From positions 801,374 through 865,373 of the forward strand of contig BFEA01000617.1 of assembly GCA_003427395.1 (NCBI GenBank): a DNA stretch of 64,000 bases, given 5' to 3'. The translations under genes were made by a program, and so were the position numbers. The notes under the pieces were generated by a model. That model did not search any database. It saw only the letters and a program-made list of their open reading frames with translations, and was not told where the DNA came from. Every line of letters begins with the position of its first letter. Position 1 is the first letter of the stretch. The DNA is from Chara braunii (lineage: Eukaryota > Streptophyta > Charophyceae > Charales > Characeae). Of the stretch, positions 31,559-43,092 are shown one piece after another.

Positions 31559-32568
31559 ATGAGTGGATCAGAGGGTGTTGAAGGGACAGCTGACGATAGG
31601 AGGCAGACACGACGGGAGACCGGTAGGATACCCGTTGTGTTCCAGGTTCTACTACCAGGAGACGAAGAAGGCTTAGGACCGACGCAAGAGCCCATAATCT
31701 AGAGACTGCGAGAGAGGAAGCAGCGACAGTTGAACGAGCGTTGGCAGCAGCAACATCTAGCGCGGTAGCAATTTTGCCATCGCTGCCATTCTCAACGATG
31801 ACAGACCCCTATGCCACTAAGTCCGTACCATCACCAAGCGGTACATCAACAGCAACCCTATCTCATACTGTTGCTTCTTCATCTTCTAGTCCAGCGACTG
31901 GAGCTACACCACAGTCGCCACCTGTCCCGCCAGCGGGACAACAATTGCCTTGGAACCCCAAGACCCCCCTGAAACCACCTCCAACCTTCCCAGGAGACAA
32001 GAAGGATGAGGCTCTCGACACGTGGTTGAAAACGGTTCTCGTGTGGGTAAGGGCAACGAAGACATTGGTAGAAGAGAAAGTGATAACTGTTGTATCCTAC
32101 TTAGAGGGTTCAGCAGCTCGCTGGCTGAATGGATTGATAGCTTCAAAGGGTTTCGGAAGGAACATGGTTGATTGGGCACAGACCCACACCTTGAAGAGCT
32201 TCATGGACTTAGTGGAGGCTCGTTGGCACAACCCTTGGCAGACACAGATTGCCACTAATGGGCTTCTAAAGCTTGATGCTAGAAAGTACAAATCAGTGCG
32301 AGAGTTTACCACTACCGTAGAGCGCCTGATTGTCGTCCTAGGAGTGGAGTACAATCCACAAGTCTTATTGACTACGTTCTTAAGATGTCTTCCCACAGAC
32401 ATCAAAAACTTACTAGCCAGCGAGGCTCGACGTGAGTATCACACCTTTGAGACATTCAACAAGAAGGCCCTAGATTTAGAGGCTACGCTAGGTAGTGCTC
32501 GGCCCCGTCTACGGATGGGAGAAAGAAGAAGACTCCATAGGAATGGAAGAAGAAGGGTAGTCGATTGA
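31559..32568 (+). pseudogene. Element C: gag
   Basis: The likely original start is ATG 31,559 (MSGSEGVEGTADDRR), broken by a TAG at 31,700 and a frameshift near 31,740. A second in-frame ATG at 31,798 opens the long frame to 32,568. That frame holds a Pro/Ser-rich stretch, then the gag domain: PPTFPGDKKDEALDTWL, EGSAARWLNG, FMDLVEARW and YKSVREFTTTVERL. It forms the capsid-like particle. The zinc knuckle follows in another frame. Confidence 0.85.
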
Positions 32569-32969
32569 TGATGGTTGATTCCGAAGGGAATCAAACTGAA
32601 ATCGATGATGCTTCTGAACTTGTAGAGGGTGTAGAAGTTGACAACGAGGAAAGTGATGAGGGTAGCAACGTCGCCGCGGTAGTTAAAACTGAGGCAGGTG
32701 GTCGCGGCAAGGGCGGTTAGCAAAGGAGTCAAGGGCAGGTCGCTAACCCAAACAAAATAGCTGCTTGGGTTAGAGCAGACTTGGATCAAGAAGTGTGGCG
32801 GGACTGTTGGTCACGCGGTGCTTGCATTGACTGCGGCGAGTACGGACATACGCAGTTTAAGTGCAAAAACCCGAAGGTCTTGCAGAAGATCCTTCCTAAG
32901 GGTGGGTTTCCTTCTTCTTATTCTGGGGCCTCTACAAGCTCCAACTCGGGAAACACTAAGGGCCGGTAG
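32569..32969 (+). pseudogene. Element C: gag C-terminus with zinc knuckle
   Basis: An acidic linker (EGVEVDNEESDEGS) with a TAG at 32,718 leads to DLDQEVWRDCW and the knuckle C-x2-C-x4-H-x4-C (CIDCGEYGHTQFKC) at 32,823-32,864. The knuckle binds the packaged RNA. A TAG at 32,967 ends the frame. Confidence 0.85.
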
Positions 32970-33690
32970 AAGTTGTAGTTGCTTCTACTCTCGTTGAAGT
33001 GGATGATGTACCCTCCTCGTTTCAAGAGTTGGCCGAAGCTATTGACTCCTTAGTCACCCCGCAGGCACATCCGAACCCAACTATGCTCTGTACGTTGGAT
33101 GTGTCTAAGGCCTTAGAGGAAGAAGTTTTTTCCCGAAAATTGAGGCCCTGTCCTTCAAGGTGAGTGGTCGGCAAGGGATCCTCGTGAGTCTTGGGTGGCA
33201 CTAAGTAGAGGTCCTAGAAGGGAGCACTTCGTTGTGGAAGATGGTGTGGGTGGTCGCAAGTGCGGCGCCTTCGTAGACTTATTGGCTCCACACGAAACTT
33301 TGTAAGTCACGACTGCGTTGAGAGACTGCGCCTAAAGGACCAGGTGCAACGCCTTTGTGCACCGGTAGCATCTACTTTGGGCAACAAAGAGCGCATGATG
33401 GTGGAGGACCACATTAAATATGTAGTATGCACTTTCTCCTACCAGAAGGAGAATTAAATCATAAGATATCTTTCCTGATGAGCGACGAGTTGCCTTTGAA
33501 CATGTGGTTGGGCATGTACTACCTCAAGGTTGCCAAACCCCAGTTTGACTGGGACAAGAAAGTGATGAAGCATGAATTGCCTAATGGGAGGACCATTAGA
33601 CTACCTATGTATAAAGCTAGTAGGTTGATAGACTCTCATGGGTGTTTGTGTGCATCGACCTTCCACAATTATTATAAATAGAACCAGGAG
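32970..33690 (+). pseudogene. Element C: aspartic protease
   Basis: The active site lies across a frameshift near 33,275: CGAFVD in one frame continues as GSTRNFVSHDCVERL in another, the D-S-G-S-T-R-N-F block of Ty3/gypsy protease. Downstream, 33,475-33,600 encodes DELPLNMWLGMYYLKVAKPQ and a TAG follows at 33,679. The Met/Leu-rich strand corresponds to the I-L-G-x-x-W-L end of the fold. Confidence 0.75.
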
Positions 33691-34590
33691 GAAGGTATGT
33701 ACTTACTCTATGTCTCCGCGAACGGGGAGGTCGTTAAAACACCCCCAAAGATAGAGACCATCGTCGCTAAGTACCCTGATCTATTTGAGGAGCCCTCAGG
33801 AGTCGTAGACAAGAGATTGTCCGTGACATAGAGATCATCCCAGGTAGCAAGACGCCTAAAGAGAGAATCTATAGGATGGCTCTGACCGAGTTGGACGAAC
33901 TTCGTCGGCAACTGAAAGAGCTCACAGAAAAGGGTTGAATTCGGCCTAGCACTTCCCCCTTTGGTTCACCAGTCCTATTTGTTCCAAAGAAAAGGGGAAC
34001 ACTAAGGATATATATTGGCTATAGAGGCCTCAATGCCATGACCGTTAAGAACGCAGAGCCTCTACCATGCATCGACGACCTATGGGATAGGGTGCAGGGG
34101 TGTAAGTACTACACCAAGATAGATTTAAAATTCGGCTACCATCAGATTGCTATAAGACCAAAGGACCATCACAAAACCGCATTCCAGCCCAGGTATGCTC
34201 AACATGTAGATAAAGTCCTCTCACTCTTTCGATAACATAAGTATAAGATAAAAAAAGAGAAATGCGAGTTCGGTTGCACTTGAATCTTGTACTTGGGTCA
34301 TGAAGTATCCACGGATGGGATTAGGCCTGAAGATGCAAAGGTGGCTAGCATACGTGACTGGCGACGACCCCAATCTGTGCCTGAGGTCATATATTCTTGG
34401 GAATGTGCGATTACTACTGCAACTTCGTAAAGAATCATAGTACAATCGCATCTCCCTTGACTGATCTAACTCGACTTGACACACCATGGGACTGGACCGA
34501 CAAATGTGAGGCAGCTTTCAAGCGTTTGAAGCATGATCTCACACACCATGAGGTTCTCATGGTACCCGACCCGCAACGACCATTTGTTGT
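33691..34590 (+). pseudogene. Element C: reverse transcriptase with internal deletion
   Basis: Fingers motifs are clear: [53 protein letters not shown] and [10 protein letters not shown]. At about 34,195 the frame jumps directly to [12 protein letters not shown], a thumb block. About 70 residues containing PFGLTNAP and the catalytic Y-x-D-D are missing while the frame is kept. The connection (MCDYYCNFVKNHSTIASPLTDL, 34,397 onward) is present in another frame. Confidence 0.85.
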
Positions 34591-34829
34591 AACCACTGAT
34601 GCAAGCCAATATGACATTGGCGTTGTTAGGAAGGTTCTTCTACTTCAGAACTAATCATCAAACCCTCAAGTGGATCAAGACACAACCCGTTCTCTCCGAT
34701 GCACTCAAATGCTGGATTGAAGTCATAGATCAATATGACTTCAAACTAGACTATGTGAAAGGAGAGTATAACAAAGTTGCAGATGCGTTGTCTAGAAGGG
34801 CATATTACCTAGGTGCGCTGATTTTTTAG
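34520..34829 (+). pseudogene. Element C: RNase H with internal deletion
   Basis: FVVTTDASQYDIGVV (first catalytic block) is followed after about 25 bases by TNHQTLKWIKTQ and YVKGEYNKVADALSRR, the last block. The middle of the domain, about 50 residues with the catalytic Glu helix, is absent and the frame changes at the junction near 34,625-34,652. Confidence 0.85.
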
Positions 34830-34847
34830 TTTGGCTTATCTGAGGAT

Positions 34848-36010
34848 GTGACTCGATCTTTGGGGGAGGCCTACAAGGAAGATCCCATCACAATGGACAT
34901 TATCAACAAACTACAGGCCAAAGACGAGGTCACCACTGACGAGTTTGTGATGATGGATGGGTTACTCTTTCTTGAAAAGGGACAGTTCAAAAGGCTAGTT
35001 CTTCCATCTAGGGAGATTTTGCGTAGTTTATTTTTAGGTGAGTGCCACGACGCAACGGGACATTTCGGCTACGAGAAAACTAGTGCTAACTTAGTACAAC
35101 AATTTTGGTGGCCTAACATGTTGGACGATGCAAAGAAGTACGTACAGACCTGTTAGGTCTATCAACGGGATACGTCGCGGAATCAAGCTCCACTTGGGCT
35201 ACTAAAGCGTCTACCCATTCCTGCTGGCCAAGGGCAGAGTATCTCCATGGACTTCATGGATACTCTCGTGACCAAGGCACATATTTGTCAAAGTTGATAG
35301 GTTCACTAAGTATGCTAGAGTAATTGTCATGTCGGAGACCGCCAGGACTGAACATGTCATCAAGTTATTCATGGATAATTGGTTGCATGATTTTGGACTG
35401 CCAAAGACAATCGTTACTGATAGAGATGTGCGTTTTACAAGCGAGATGTGGAAGAAGGCCGCTGAACAGATGGGCAACCTACTTCAGATGACGTCTTGGA
35501 ATCATCCCAAAGCAAACGGGCAGGTTGAACAGATGAACCGTGTGATGCAGCATCTACTGACGCATTACATCAAGCCCAACCAGGATGACTGGGATGAAAA
35601 ATTACCTCTCATCGCCAGCCTGTACAACAATGTTATACATAGAACCACCGGCGTCAGTCCTAATCAACTACATTTGGGATGGAAGCCTAGATCTGCTCTA
35701 GACTTCCACCTGCCTGAAAACCGAACTGTTGCTTGAAACCATTGAATTTGGTGTTCAGTATGAGAAATTGTTGCAGTAGACTATCGAGCACATCAAAAAA
35801 TCTCAGGAAGCCATGATTGCTTCTGAGAACAAACGTCACCGACAATCCACATTTCAGGTCGGGGAATGTGTCAAGGTCAAGTCTAGTGAGTTGGGATAGG
35901 AGTTTGGCATCTTTAGGAAACAAGTGCCGCAATATTTCAGTCTCTGGGAAGTCCTAGACATTGTGGGGTCGCTCGTACGTCATTTGTATCTCTGATCACC
36001 TACTCACATA
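34848..36010 (+). pseudogene. Element C: integrase
   Basis: The His-Cys domain reads ECHDATGHFGYEKTSANLVQ with YVQTC; the next residues should be C-x2-C but a TAG (35,155) and a Tyr replace Gln and Cys. The core has SMDFMDTLVT (first Asp), IVTDRDVRFTSEMW (second Asp) and NGQVEQMNRVMQHLL (Glu) at 35,240-35,560, so the DDE triad is retained. Frame breaks lie near 35,290 and 35,735. The C-terminal block GLFRKQVPQYFS-type (35,905) marks the GPY-like end. Confidence 0.85.
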
Positions 36011-36318
36011 CCCCGTTTTTTCACGTCTCCAAGCTCGCACCATTCGTTGAGACAGCACAGTTCCCATCTCGGAGACCTATGCTGCCCCCAACCATGGATG
36101 ACCACGTGGACGTCGACGATATCCTGGATCACAGAGACGTGCCTGTTCCGAAGCCATCTCGCAGGGGAAGACCTCTGAAACCTGCAAGGGAATACAAAGT
36201 ACATTTCATGTATTATATTGATCCTAAGGAAGATCGATGGATTTCAAGGGAGGAACTTGTCAAAAGAGCTCCTCAGGTCGTGGCAGACAAGAAACTGAAG
36301 GGCAAGGCACTAGCATAA
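36011..36318 (+). pseudogene. Element C: integrase tail (Pro-rich linker and C-terminal motif)
   Basis: MLPPTMDDHVDVDDILDHRDVPVPKP leads to REYKVHFMYYIDPKEDRWISREEL, a short module in the place where chromoviruses have a chromodomain. Only the final W-x-x-x-E-E-L helix resembles a chromodomain end, so I do not call one. It ends in TAA at 36,316-36,318. Confidence 0.65.
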
Positions 36319-36343
36319 AGCATCTCAACGGACTTTCGAAGCT

Positions 36344-36356
36344 AAGGGGGATGGAA
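36344..36356 (+). other. Element C: polypurine tract
   Basis: AAGGGGGATGGAA directly before the 3' LTR; primes plus-strand DNA synthesis in LTR retrotransposons. Confidence 0.8.
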
Positions 36357-37327
36357 TGTGAGGAACGAGCCCTCAAGGGACCCTATCTGACATCACATGT
36401 TTCGGGCTAAGGCCCCCAACAAGCCGAGTGCCCGCCCTAAGTGAAGGCGGGCCTGAATATTCGTCAAAGGCCGAAATTCGACATTTCCATATGTGGATAT
36501 TCAGGGTCTCGCAGCACGTCAGTTGGTTGGTTAGACGCGTGAGCCTCACTAAGCTGCGTCATACACTTGGCCCAGGCCTTGACAGTTGCGCCTGGGCACA
36601 TACACACAAAGCACGACCGATACATTGGGAAGCAGGCCATCGGCCTTTGGAAAAGCAGTACTGTCGACGTACCTACCTGGGAGTCCTGCACAGATGCACC
36701 ACGTAGCATCTAGGAGGCTGCCACTTCCATAAAAGAAGTGAGGCAGCCCAGGTCAGGCATTCTAGCGAAGTGCAGGCAATGTCGAAGTGCTGTTGCGCTA
36801 TCGCTTGATGTTGTGTTGCTGCCAGGGGCGCTGACGGGGCGCAAATAGGTGAAGTGGGGTGTTGCAAGGCAACGGGCCACAGGCGGCCATAGTCGGGCTG
36901 CTGGGCGTCAGGGGTACAGCAGGTGATCTGGTGGTCTTCAGGGAAGGAGGCACAGTGTGGGGTAATCAAGGTCTGATAGGGTGACGAGATACGTACCTGG
37001 TGCATTAAGAGAGGTCGGCTATGGAGTCGACAGTCATGTACGTTGGTCTTCGAGAGTCGAAGTGAACCTGTTCCATGAAACAGTTGTAGGTAGGATAGTC
37101 GGACAGAGTAGGTTGGGCATTGGGAGCCACACAGAGAGGAGCGACTCTGGATGACGTGTCGGTGTGGCCTACGGGCTTGAACATTGGCTTATTACTTCAT
37201 TGTATTGCTCTATATGGATGGTTTCTCGATGCATTTTGTACTCTCTACTTGGATACAACTACCTGGACATCTGTGTGTGTTCGCAACATTGGTTTTCTGT
37301 ATATCTTTCATACTCCTATTCCTTGCA
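36357..37327 (+). repeat. Element C: 3' LTR
   Basis: TGTGAGG to TTGCA, aligned with the 5' LTR with many substitutions and two large length differences. The TATA box is CATAAAAG here (36,728-36,735), one change from the 5' copy. Substantial divergence indicates an old insertion. Confidence 0.85.
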
Positions 37328-37487
37328 CATCCTAGTTATTGGTACTAATCTTGTTGTTTAGAGGTTGCAAGAGCTGGGAAATAACTCTCCTGTGGGTGAA
37401 AGACACGGGGTGGTTTCAGAGCTAGTTTCGCGTGGCGGCAGATCCGTCCTCCCGGTCGACAACGGGACACTGCAAGGGGTGTGAGGT
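37328..37487 (+). repeat. Element D: possible remnant of 5' LTR
   Basis: 160 bases between the 3' LTR of C and the PBS of D. By position this should be the end of the D 5' LTR, but no second copy was found to confirm it. Confidence 0.35.
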
Positions 37488-37499
37488 TGGTATCAAAGC
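37488..37499 (+). other. Element D: primer binding site (tRNA-Met type)
   Basis: TGGTATCAAAGC, one base from the standard TGGTATCAGAGC, immediately upstream of a gag-like region on the same strand. Confidence 0.7.
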
Positions 37500-37589
37500 T
37501 GATTCGTTTCAGCTCCGTGGTCTTTTTGAAAATTTAATCCTTAGTTTGGGGAGGCTAGCGCCTCGATGTCGTCGATCAGCCAATGAGAA

Positions 37590-38600
37590 TCAGGACCCGT
37601 CTCGGGGTAGACCTGGAGCTCAGCCCCTTGATGTTGCAGAGGGTCAACACCAACGCGGGGCGGGCAACCATGTGGGCCTTTCCCTGAACTCCCTGCATCT
37701 TGTCCCTCCGCCTTCCGAAGTTCCCATCTTTGCAGAAGATGAAACCGACCGTACTTGACTGGCCGCCTTATAGGCACAAGGATGGTCTAACCAGTTTCTC
37801 AACGAGCGCATCTCGGGGCAAAGTTTGCAAAAAAAACTGCTTGAATGTGTCGATCATATAGCGTTGGGGCAATGTTTGTGCCTCATGAAGGAATTCATGC
37901 AGCAGCCCTGTGAGACGCTGGCCCGGTATGCAGAAAGGTCTACCTACCAGGCGGACTCATGGTAGAGCAAAATGGGGTTGATAAGGAGTTCATCCAGGGT
38001 TTTGCTGACTCACGTTTACGAAAAAAAAGTTGTGAGAACTGTAGTCCGATTGACCATACCTTCGATGAATTAATTCAGTATGCTATTAAGTACCGGAAGG
38101 AGAATTACAACGTAGGTATAGACTCTGAGTTCGATAAGGACGACCCTACGGATGCCCACCGCCTACGCTTTGCAACAACGACCAAAATGTTTGAAGTTCG
38201 TTTTGGGTTGGGGCCAGCCAAACTAACCTCGGACAAAAAAACGTCTTCTTCCTCCTTGCCCACTTAATGTACTAACCTGGGGGATGTAAACTCGGGATCG
38301 GAGATGCAATCAATGAAGGAAGTTGCTACCTAGATAGTCAATATCACCACCCCACTGACGGAGTTTATCCAAGGGTAGCAAAAACATAGAGTGACAGCGG
38401 CCGCTCAGAGACAACAACAAGTGGCTATGGCTGCCAGAGTTGTTGCAACTTTCCGTCCGGCCCCGGCCGCAGCTCAAGCTCGGCCGATGCAGTGCTACAA
38501 TTGAAATCAGTCGGGCACATGGTCAAAGACAGTTCCATGCCCTTGGGCTCGACCAACGGGACAGGGCCTCCCAGATTCCGTTAGCGGCACCTGCGGCCAC
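37590..38600 (+). pseudogene. Element D: gag with zinc knuckle
   Basis: Frames read across stops give QFLNERISGQSLQKKLLE, CETLARYAERSTYQADSW, then EFIQGFADSRLRKKSCE and TFDELIQYAIKYRKENY (37,960-38,150), a typical gag domain. The knuckle region at about 38,490-38,540 reads CYN, stop, NQSG, then HMVKD in the next frame: C-x2-C-x4-H broken by a TGA and a one-base shift. Confidence 0.75.
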
Positions 38601-39770
38601 AAACCAAGGGAGGGTAGTGATGACACTGGACAATGGGGTGACAAATGTCATGGCTCCCACAACATTCAAAATCGGGTTTGAGGAAAAAATGACAACTGCC
38701 ATACTCGTACCTAGGATCATGGAGTAATATGTCACATCCAACGGTTTACAAGGGAAAGCAACTTCGCACCCTGAAGAGACCAAGGTTTGAAGATCACATA
38801 ATTTCGGGGCCTGAGTATAAACACGGTCAGATGGACGTCGTGGATACAATGAAAGCCCTGGACCTTCAGATCCCGGTGCCTATTTCGTAACCGCTAACAA
38901 TCTTTGTGGTGGTTAACAAAAACTTGATCGAACGGTCTTTAAAGAACCGGCGACGGTTCGAGGATGGAAGGAAGGGCAAGAAGCCGACGGTGGAAAGCCA
39001 ACTATCGGCGCCCGAGGGGCAACCCTCTGCTTCGAGTCCTCCCGAAGCAGCACGAATTGGGATGATCCAATCCACTAATCCCCCAGTGGAGAAGCCTGAT
39101 GCATTTCTTAGGACCCATCCGGTTAGCTGGAAAAACGATAAGTGTGACTAGGAAGCGTGGGGGAGCCCGTCGCCAACCATTCTTAATTCTGGATTGACGG
39201 CGGTGACACTCTCTCTGGGACTAATGAAACGAGTGGGCCAAGGATGCTAGATTCAACCTCTCTAACCGGATGAGTTGTATGTGTCCGCCACTAAGGATAA
39301 TATCCATTGTAAGGGGAAAATTGTGAACGTACCCATTCGGGTCGCACGGGTTTACTGCCTGTGAGATGTGATTGTCCTCGGCGTGCGGGCGTATGATGTG
39401 TTGTTGGTTATCCCGTGGCAAGCGGCGATTGACGATCGAATGCGTTTTGAAAGCTCGAAGGTCGTATTAACTTCAACCCAGCCCAAACCTCAAATGATCT
39501 TGATGTGGGTGGCTATACGAGTTCGGATGCATCGGGTCCCCTCCATTTCCAGCGCAATACGTAGGCTCACTATGATCCGACAATTGATGCCGACTGAGGT
39601 AATATGGCAGAAAAGCAGACTTACCCAATCAATATCTAGTCCAGGTTCAGCATCGGTTCAACCGGCGGGATCAAACTCGACATTGATGGGCTTTGTGGAG
39701 GGAAACCAACTACCTCCAAGTCCTTACCTCCACCGTGAGAGGACAACCGTTGCTGAGGGTCTCAAGGATA
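38601..39770 (+). pseudogene. Element D: protease and linker
   Basis: ILNSGLTAVTLSLGLMKRV at about 39,180-39,235 occupies the place of the protease active site, with Asn for the catalytic Asp (39,185-39,193). Downstream DVIVLGVRAYDVLLVIPWQA (39,366-39,425) is the closing I-L-G-x-x-F-D-x-x-L-G-x-P-W block. A TAG at about 39,239 and a TGA at 39,361 interrupt it. Confidence 0.7.
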
Positions 39771-40920
39771 GTTGACCCTTAGGAACCCCCTGTATCCCTT
39801 TATTTGAATACAGATCCCCACCCGGACCAGTTTTCGGTACTAAAGAGCCTTTGTGACCTTTCCTTTAAACCACGCCAAAACCACCTTACTACTTGCGGAA
39901 GGGGTAGCATATCATTCGCTCCCCCCTTCGCAAAAATGGGGCCGAACCGAACTCCTGGATGCCTTTTCAGTCGAACCCTTGGCCGAAAATCCAGTCGACG
40001 CTGACAAAGGGTCCAAAACGAAACTGGTGAGCCCAACTGACAGCCATCTCATAGCGACGGTACTATCAGTGAAACCGATAACTCCTTGTTGGGTAGCTTC
40101 CTTGAGGTAACCGCGAAGTTACCACCAATACTTTTGACAATTTCCCTTTCCTCTGGAACTATCCACATTCTCATGAGTACGGTTACCTTCTTGTTACGGT
40201 GTTACTAGCATATTCTGAGGCGGTTAGTATTTTGGACAATGATATTGGAATAACCGACCTGGTAGAGCTCTTGATTAACAATGATGACCACGCCTTGGTT
40301 AAGAGTTGACCATATCGATGCTTCCTTAAGGATTGTCAGCTGGCACTGCATCGGGTACGGGAATTTGAGCGCCTCGGTTGGGTGGAACCATTGTTGGGAC
40401 CATGGTCATTTTCGGTTGTCCTCGTTCGAAAGCGAAACAAGGTCATACACATTCGCATCGATTACCTAAAGTTAAAACGCTATCACAGTAAAGGATGTTT
40501 ACCCCTTGCCCCCAGTTGATGATCCACTCGGGTCTTTTCAAAGTTCGATATCCAACACATTTTCACCATGGCGTTGTCAGACCAGAAGAGCCGCCCCGAA
40601 ACAACATTTGTCATGTTTGAAGGCGTGTGGCAGAGGGTGTGGTGCCCGATGGGAATCTGCAACGCCCCGACTACCTTTCAGGGGGCCATGAATATGGCGC
40701 TTGCTGAGTTCGTTAAAAAGACCCACAACCAACTCAACCTCTCATTAACTTCTTTGTGATTGTGTATATGAATGATATTTTGGTTTTCTCCAAAACACGC
40801 GAGTACCACGTGGAGCATGTGGAGTGGGTTTTGCACCCGCAGAAGGATGCTGGGTTCAACGTCGCAGTGGAGAAAAGCGAGTTCTTTCTTTCCGAAATCT
40901 CCTCTTAGGCTGTATTGTGA
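39771..40920 (+). pseudogene. Element D: reverse transcriptase (YMND)
   Basis: Motifs in order across frames: SVVLVRKRNKVIHIRIDY near 40,415, KFDIQHIFTMALSDQKSR, CPMGICNAPTTFQGAMNMAL (40,640-40,700), then VIVYMNDILVFSKTREYHVEHVEWVL and VAVEKSEFFLSEIS. The catalytic box at 40,765-40,776 is YMND, with the first Asp lost. The palm blocks match those of element E closely, so D and E are the same family. Confidence 0.8.
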
Positions 40921-41240
40921 TCATCAAAGGCCTGAAGCCGGATTTGAGAAAAGTGGCGGCGTTACGAGAGGCCTCAATGATAATGACGCTGACTACAGAG
41001 TTAGAAGTTTATACTCGTGACGGACCACCAGTTGTTGTTGTCCGTAAGGAACAACATAGACTACAATGGAACGTTGGGACAGTGCGAGATGAGACCACAA
41101 GACTACGACTTGGACATCCGCCATTGCTCCACCAAACAGCACGGGAACGCGGATGGACTGACTTGTCTTCAACTGTCGAAGAGCAGCCCCAAGAACGAGC
41201 AGCTCATCCTGTGGAAGCCGCCTTTTCCGTCAAATAACCC
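40921..41240 (+). pseudogene. Element D: RNase H remnant
   Basis: The start of the connection (VIIKGLKPDLRKVAALREAS) jumps to TDHQLLLSVRNN and MRPQDYDLDIRHCSTKQHGNADGL (41,017-41,175), the last RNase H blocks. The middle of the connection and RNase H, about 150 residues in related elements, is missing. Confidence 0.75.
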
Positions 41241-41700
41241 CCATACAGGGAGGTGCATATCCTAAGGGACACAACTGAGTTTGGTAACAGCGACAATTGT
41301 TAGGGATGACAACCCCTCCCTCTTCCTCACTTTCCCCTGTCTCCCCTTCTTGTTCTTCTCATCCCTGTTCTTCCACATCTCCTGAAAAGACATGCTCTTG
41401 TGTACCTTGGAGCTGATTCCAACCAGGGAAGGTCAGTACCCGCTGGCCCCTAGTTTCGTCCCATGGGTGGACATCGTTCAAGCTCACAGACTCTGCATCA
41501 AGTACCGAGCTGACAAAGACTGGGTGTGTTCCAACTGCCGACCGATTAAAGTTTGGACAGAAAAACAATATGTAGAAGCCCGAACGAACGATGGATTTCA
41601 GCCACGTGTCCGTCGAGTAAAGGTCTGAACAGATCTACTGCTACTTAGATGCCTGAATGAGGATCCGCTATTGGTGTTCACTAAGGCTGAATTTGAAGGG
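41241..41700 (+). pseudogene. Element D: RNase H-integrase spacer with PHD-finger remnant
   Basis: The frame 41,392-41,625 ends FVPWVDIVQAHRLC then DWVCSNCRP: H-x2-C, ten residues, C-x2-C preceded by W-V. This is the second half of a PHD-type C4HC3 zinc finger. The first half matches element E only loosely (C near the start, PWVD for EWVE). PHD fingers normally read histone H3 tails; that role here is inference. Confidence 0.55.
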
Positions 41701-42130
41701 TAACGGAACGAGCCCATGACTATTGGTGGCACGACGTCATGATGATGGATCTCTTCAGAAACGGAAGGACACTAATGACTTAGGATCTAGTTGGTTGACA
41801 ATTCCACTTCCCCTAGCTAGGTTCGATTGGACCCAAGCCGCGCATGAAGAGGATGTGGTCCACTTTGTGGTCAAATACACAGAAAAGGTCATTGAGAAGA
41901 ACGGTTGGTACTAGTCGGGAATTTGAGGCGGCGTTTAAATTCATCGTCCCGAATTGTTCGGCATCTTCGGCGGAGAAAGCACCGGTTAAGATGCCTCTGA
42001 CGATGGTGCCAACTTGAGTCGAACATCACTTCCAAGGAATTCAAATTGATACGGTGGATATCAACCATACTTGCAACCGCACGAGCCGCACATTCGTGGG
42101 GAGTTCCATGTGGAGTTCCGTGCGCCGTGT
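41701..42130 (+). pseudogene. Element D: integrase N-terminal zinc domain
   Basis: The frame 41,723-41,914 has FDWTQAAHEEDVVHFVVKYTEKVIEKNGWY and corresponds to RCDWVRVAHEETAAHFAVRI in element E. The His pair and following Trp-Tyr fit the HHCC domain of integrase. The Cys pair (NCSASS) is degraded. Confidence 0.65.
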
Positions 42131-42189
42131 GGCGGGTGGTGCCTGTGCTGAATCGCGCATGTTTTATATTTTTATTCTTATTATTTTAT

Positions 42190-42580
42190 TTTTTTCTAGA
42201 AGGGGGAATGGGGGGGCGTATGACAGGAAGATGGGGAGGAGGAGGATGTGGACGAGGAGGACGAGGAAGAGGAGTCATCGAGATGGGGGGAGGAGAAGAG
42301 ATGGACGGAGGGAAAAGCGAAAGGGCAGAAGGAGGAGTGGGAGGAGGAGACATGGACGACGAGGATGGGGAGGACATGAAGAAGGGGAGGACAAGGAAGG
42401 GAAGGAGGCGAGGAGGCATGGAAGATGAGGAAGTATGAGGAGGAGGAGAAACAAGGAGGGTGAGGAAGGGCAGGAGGAGGACGAACAGGAGGAGGACGAG
42501 TCTGAGGAGACAAAAAGGAGAAGGGAGGAGGAGACATGGAGGATGAGGAAGGGGAGGAGGAGCAAGGTGAGGTAGTACTC
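42190..42580 (+). repeat. Polypurine tract (about 390 bp)
   Basis: The plus strand is almost entirely G and A (GGAGGA, GAGGAG, GGGGAGGAC words). The long Glu/Arg- or Pro/Ser-rich reading frames through it on both strands result from composition. It sits inside the integrase of element D. Confidence 0.9.
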
Positions 42581-42789
42581 CTGTAATTTTTTTTTCCATC
42601 CCGCTTATAATTTTGGCGGGGGGCCTCACAAACACCATTTCGACCCCGACCTTTTTTTTTTTTTTTGAGGGGGGTGAGGGGTCGTTCCCCGCACACGTCG
42701 TGCGCCGCACGGCATCGGTTGGGCGCGTGCGACGCACATAGGGAACCGCCCCCACGACGTGCACTTGCAAGTATGATATCAACATACCG

Positions 42790-42960
42790 AAGAGGCTCAT
42801 CGACTAGAGCGAGCTGAGTGTCCTCCTGGAGGTTATGGATCACTTTTCAAAGTGGATCGAGCCTACCCCAAAATCAGTCGAAACTCATTAGAGGTAGCAT
42901 GGTATATTAACCGCTTTCTATGCATGCACCTGGACGTAGAACTATATGACACCCGCGATC
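42790..42960 (+). pseudogene. Element D: integrase core, first segment
   Basis: LLEVMDHFSKWIEPTPKSVE followed in another frame by LEVAWYINRFLCMHLDVEL matches the first catalytic block of integrase ((V/M)-D-H-F-S-K-W). The core resumes at 44,357 after an insertion. Confidence 0.7.
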
Positions 42961-43092
42961 ATGACCAGGAGATCGATCTTGGCCCCCGCCCGGGACCTTG
43001 ACCCCCAGGGTCGGTCGTGGGCAGTCGACCGCAACCGAGATAATTCGGTATAAAAAAAAAAAAGGCCCAAAAAAAATATATAAATATATATA

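Noticed and set aside
36190-36318. Chromodomain at the end of element C integrase
   Set aside because: Only the last helix resembles a chromodomain; the aromatic-cage strands are not visible.
42186-42843. Two long minus-strand reading frames (204 and 215 residues) and two plus-strand frames over 120 residues
   Set aside because: All are produced by the polypurine tract; composition is Pro/Ser or Arg/Gly only, and the frames overlap the integrase remnant of element D.
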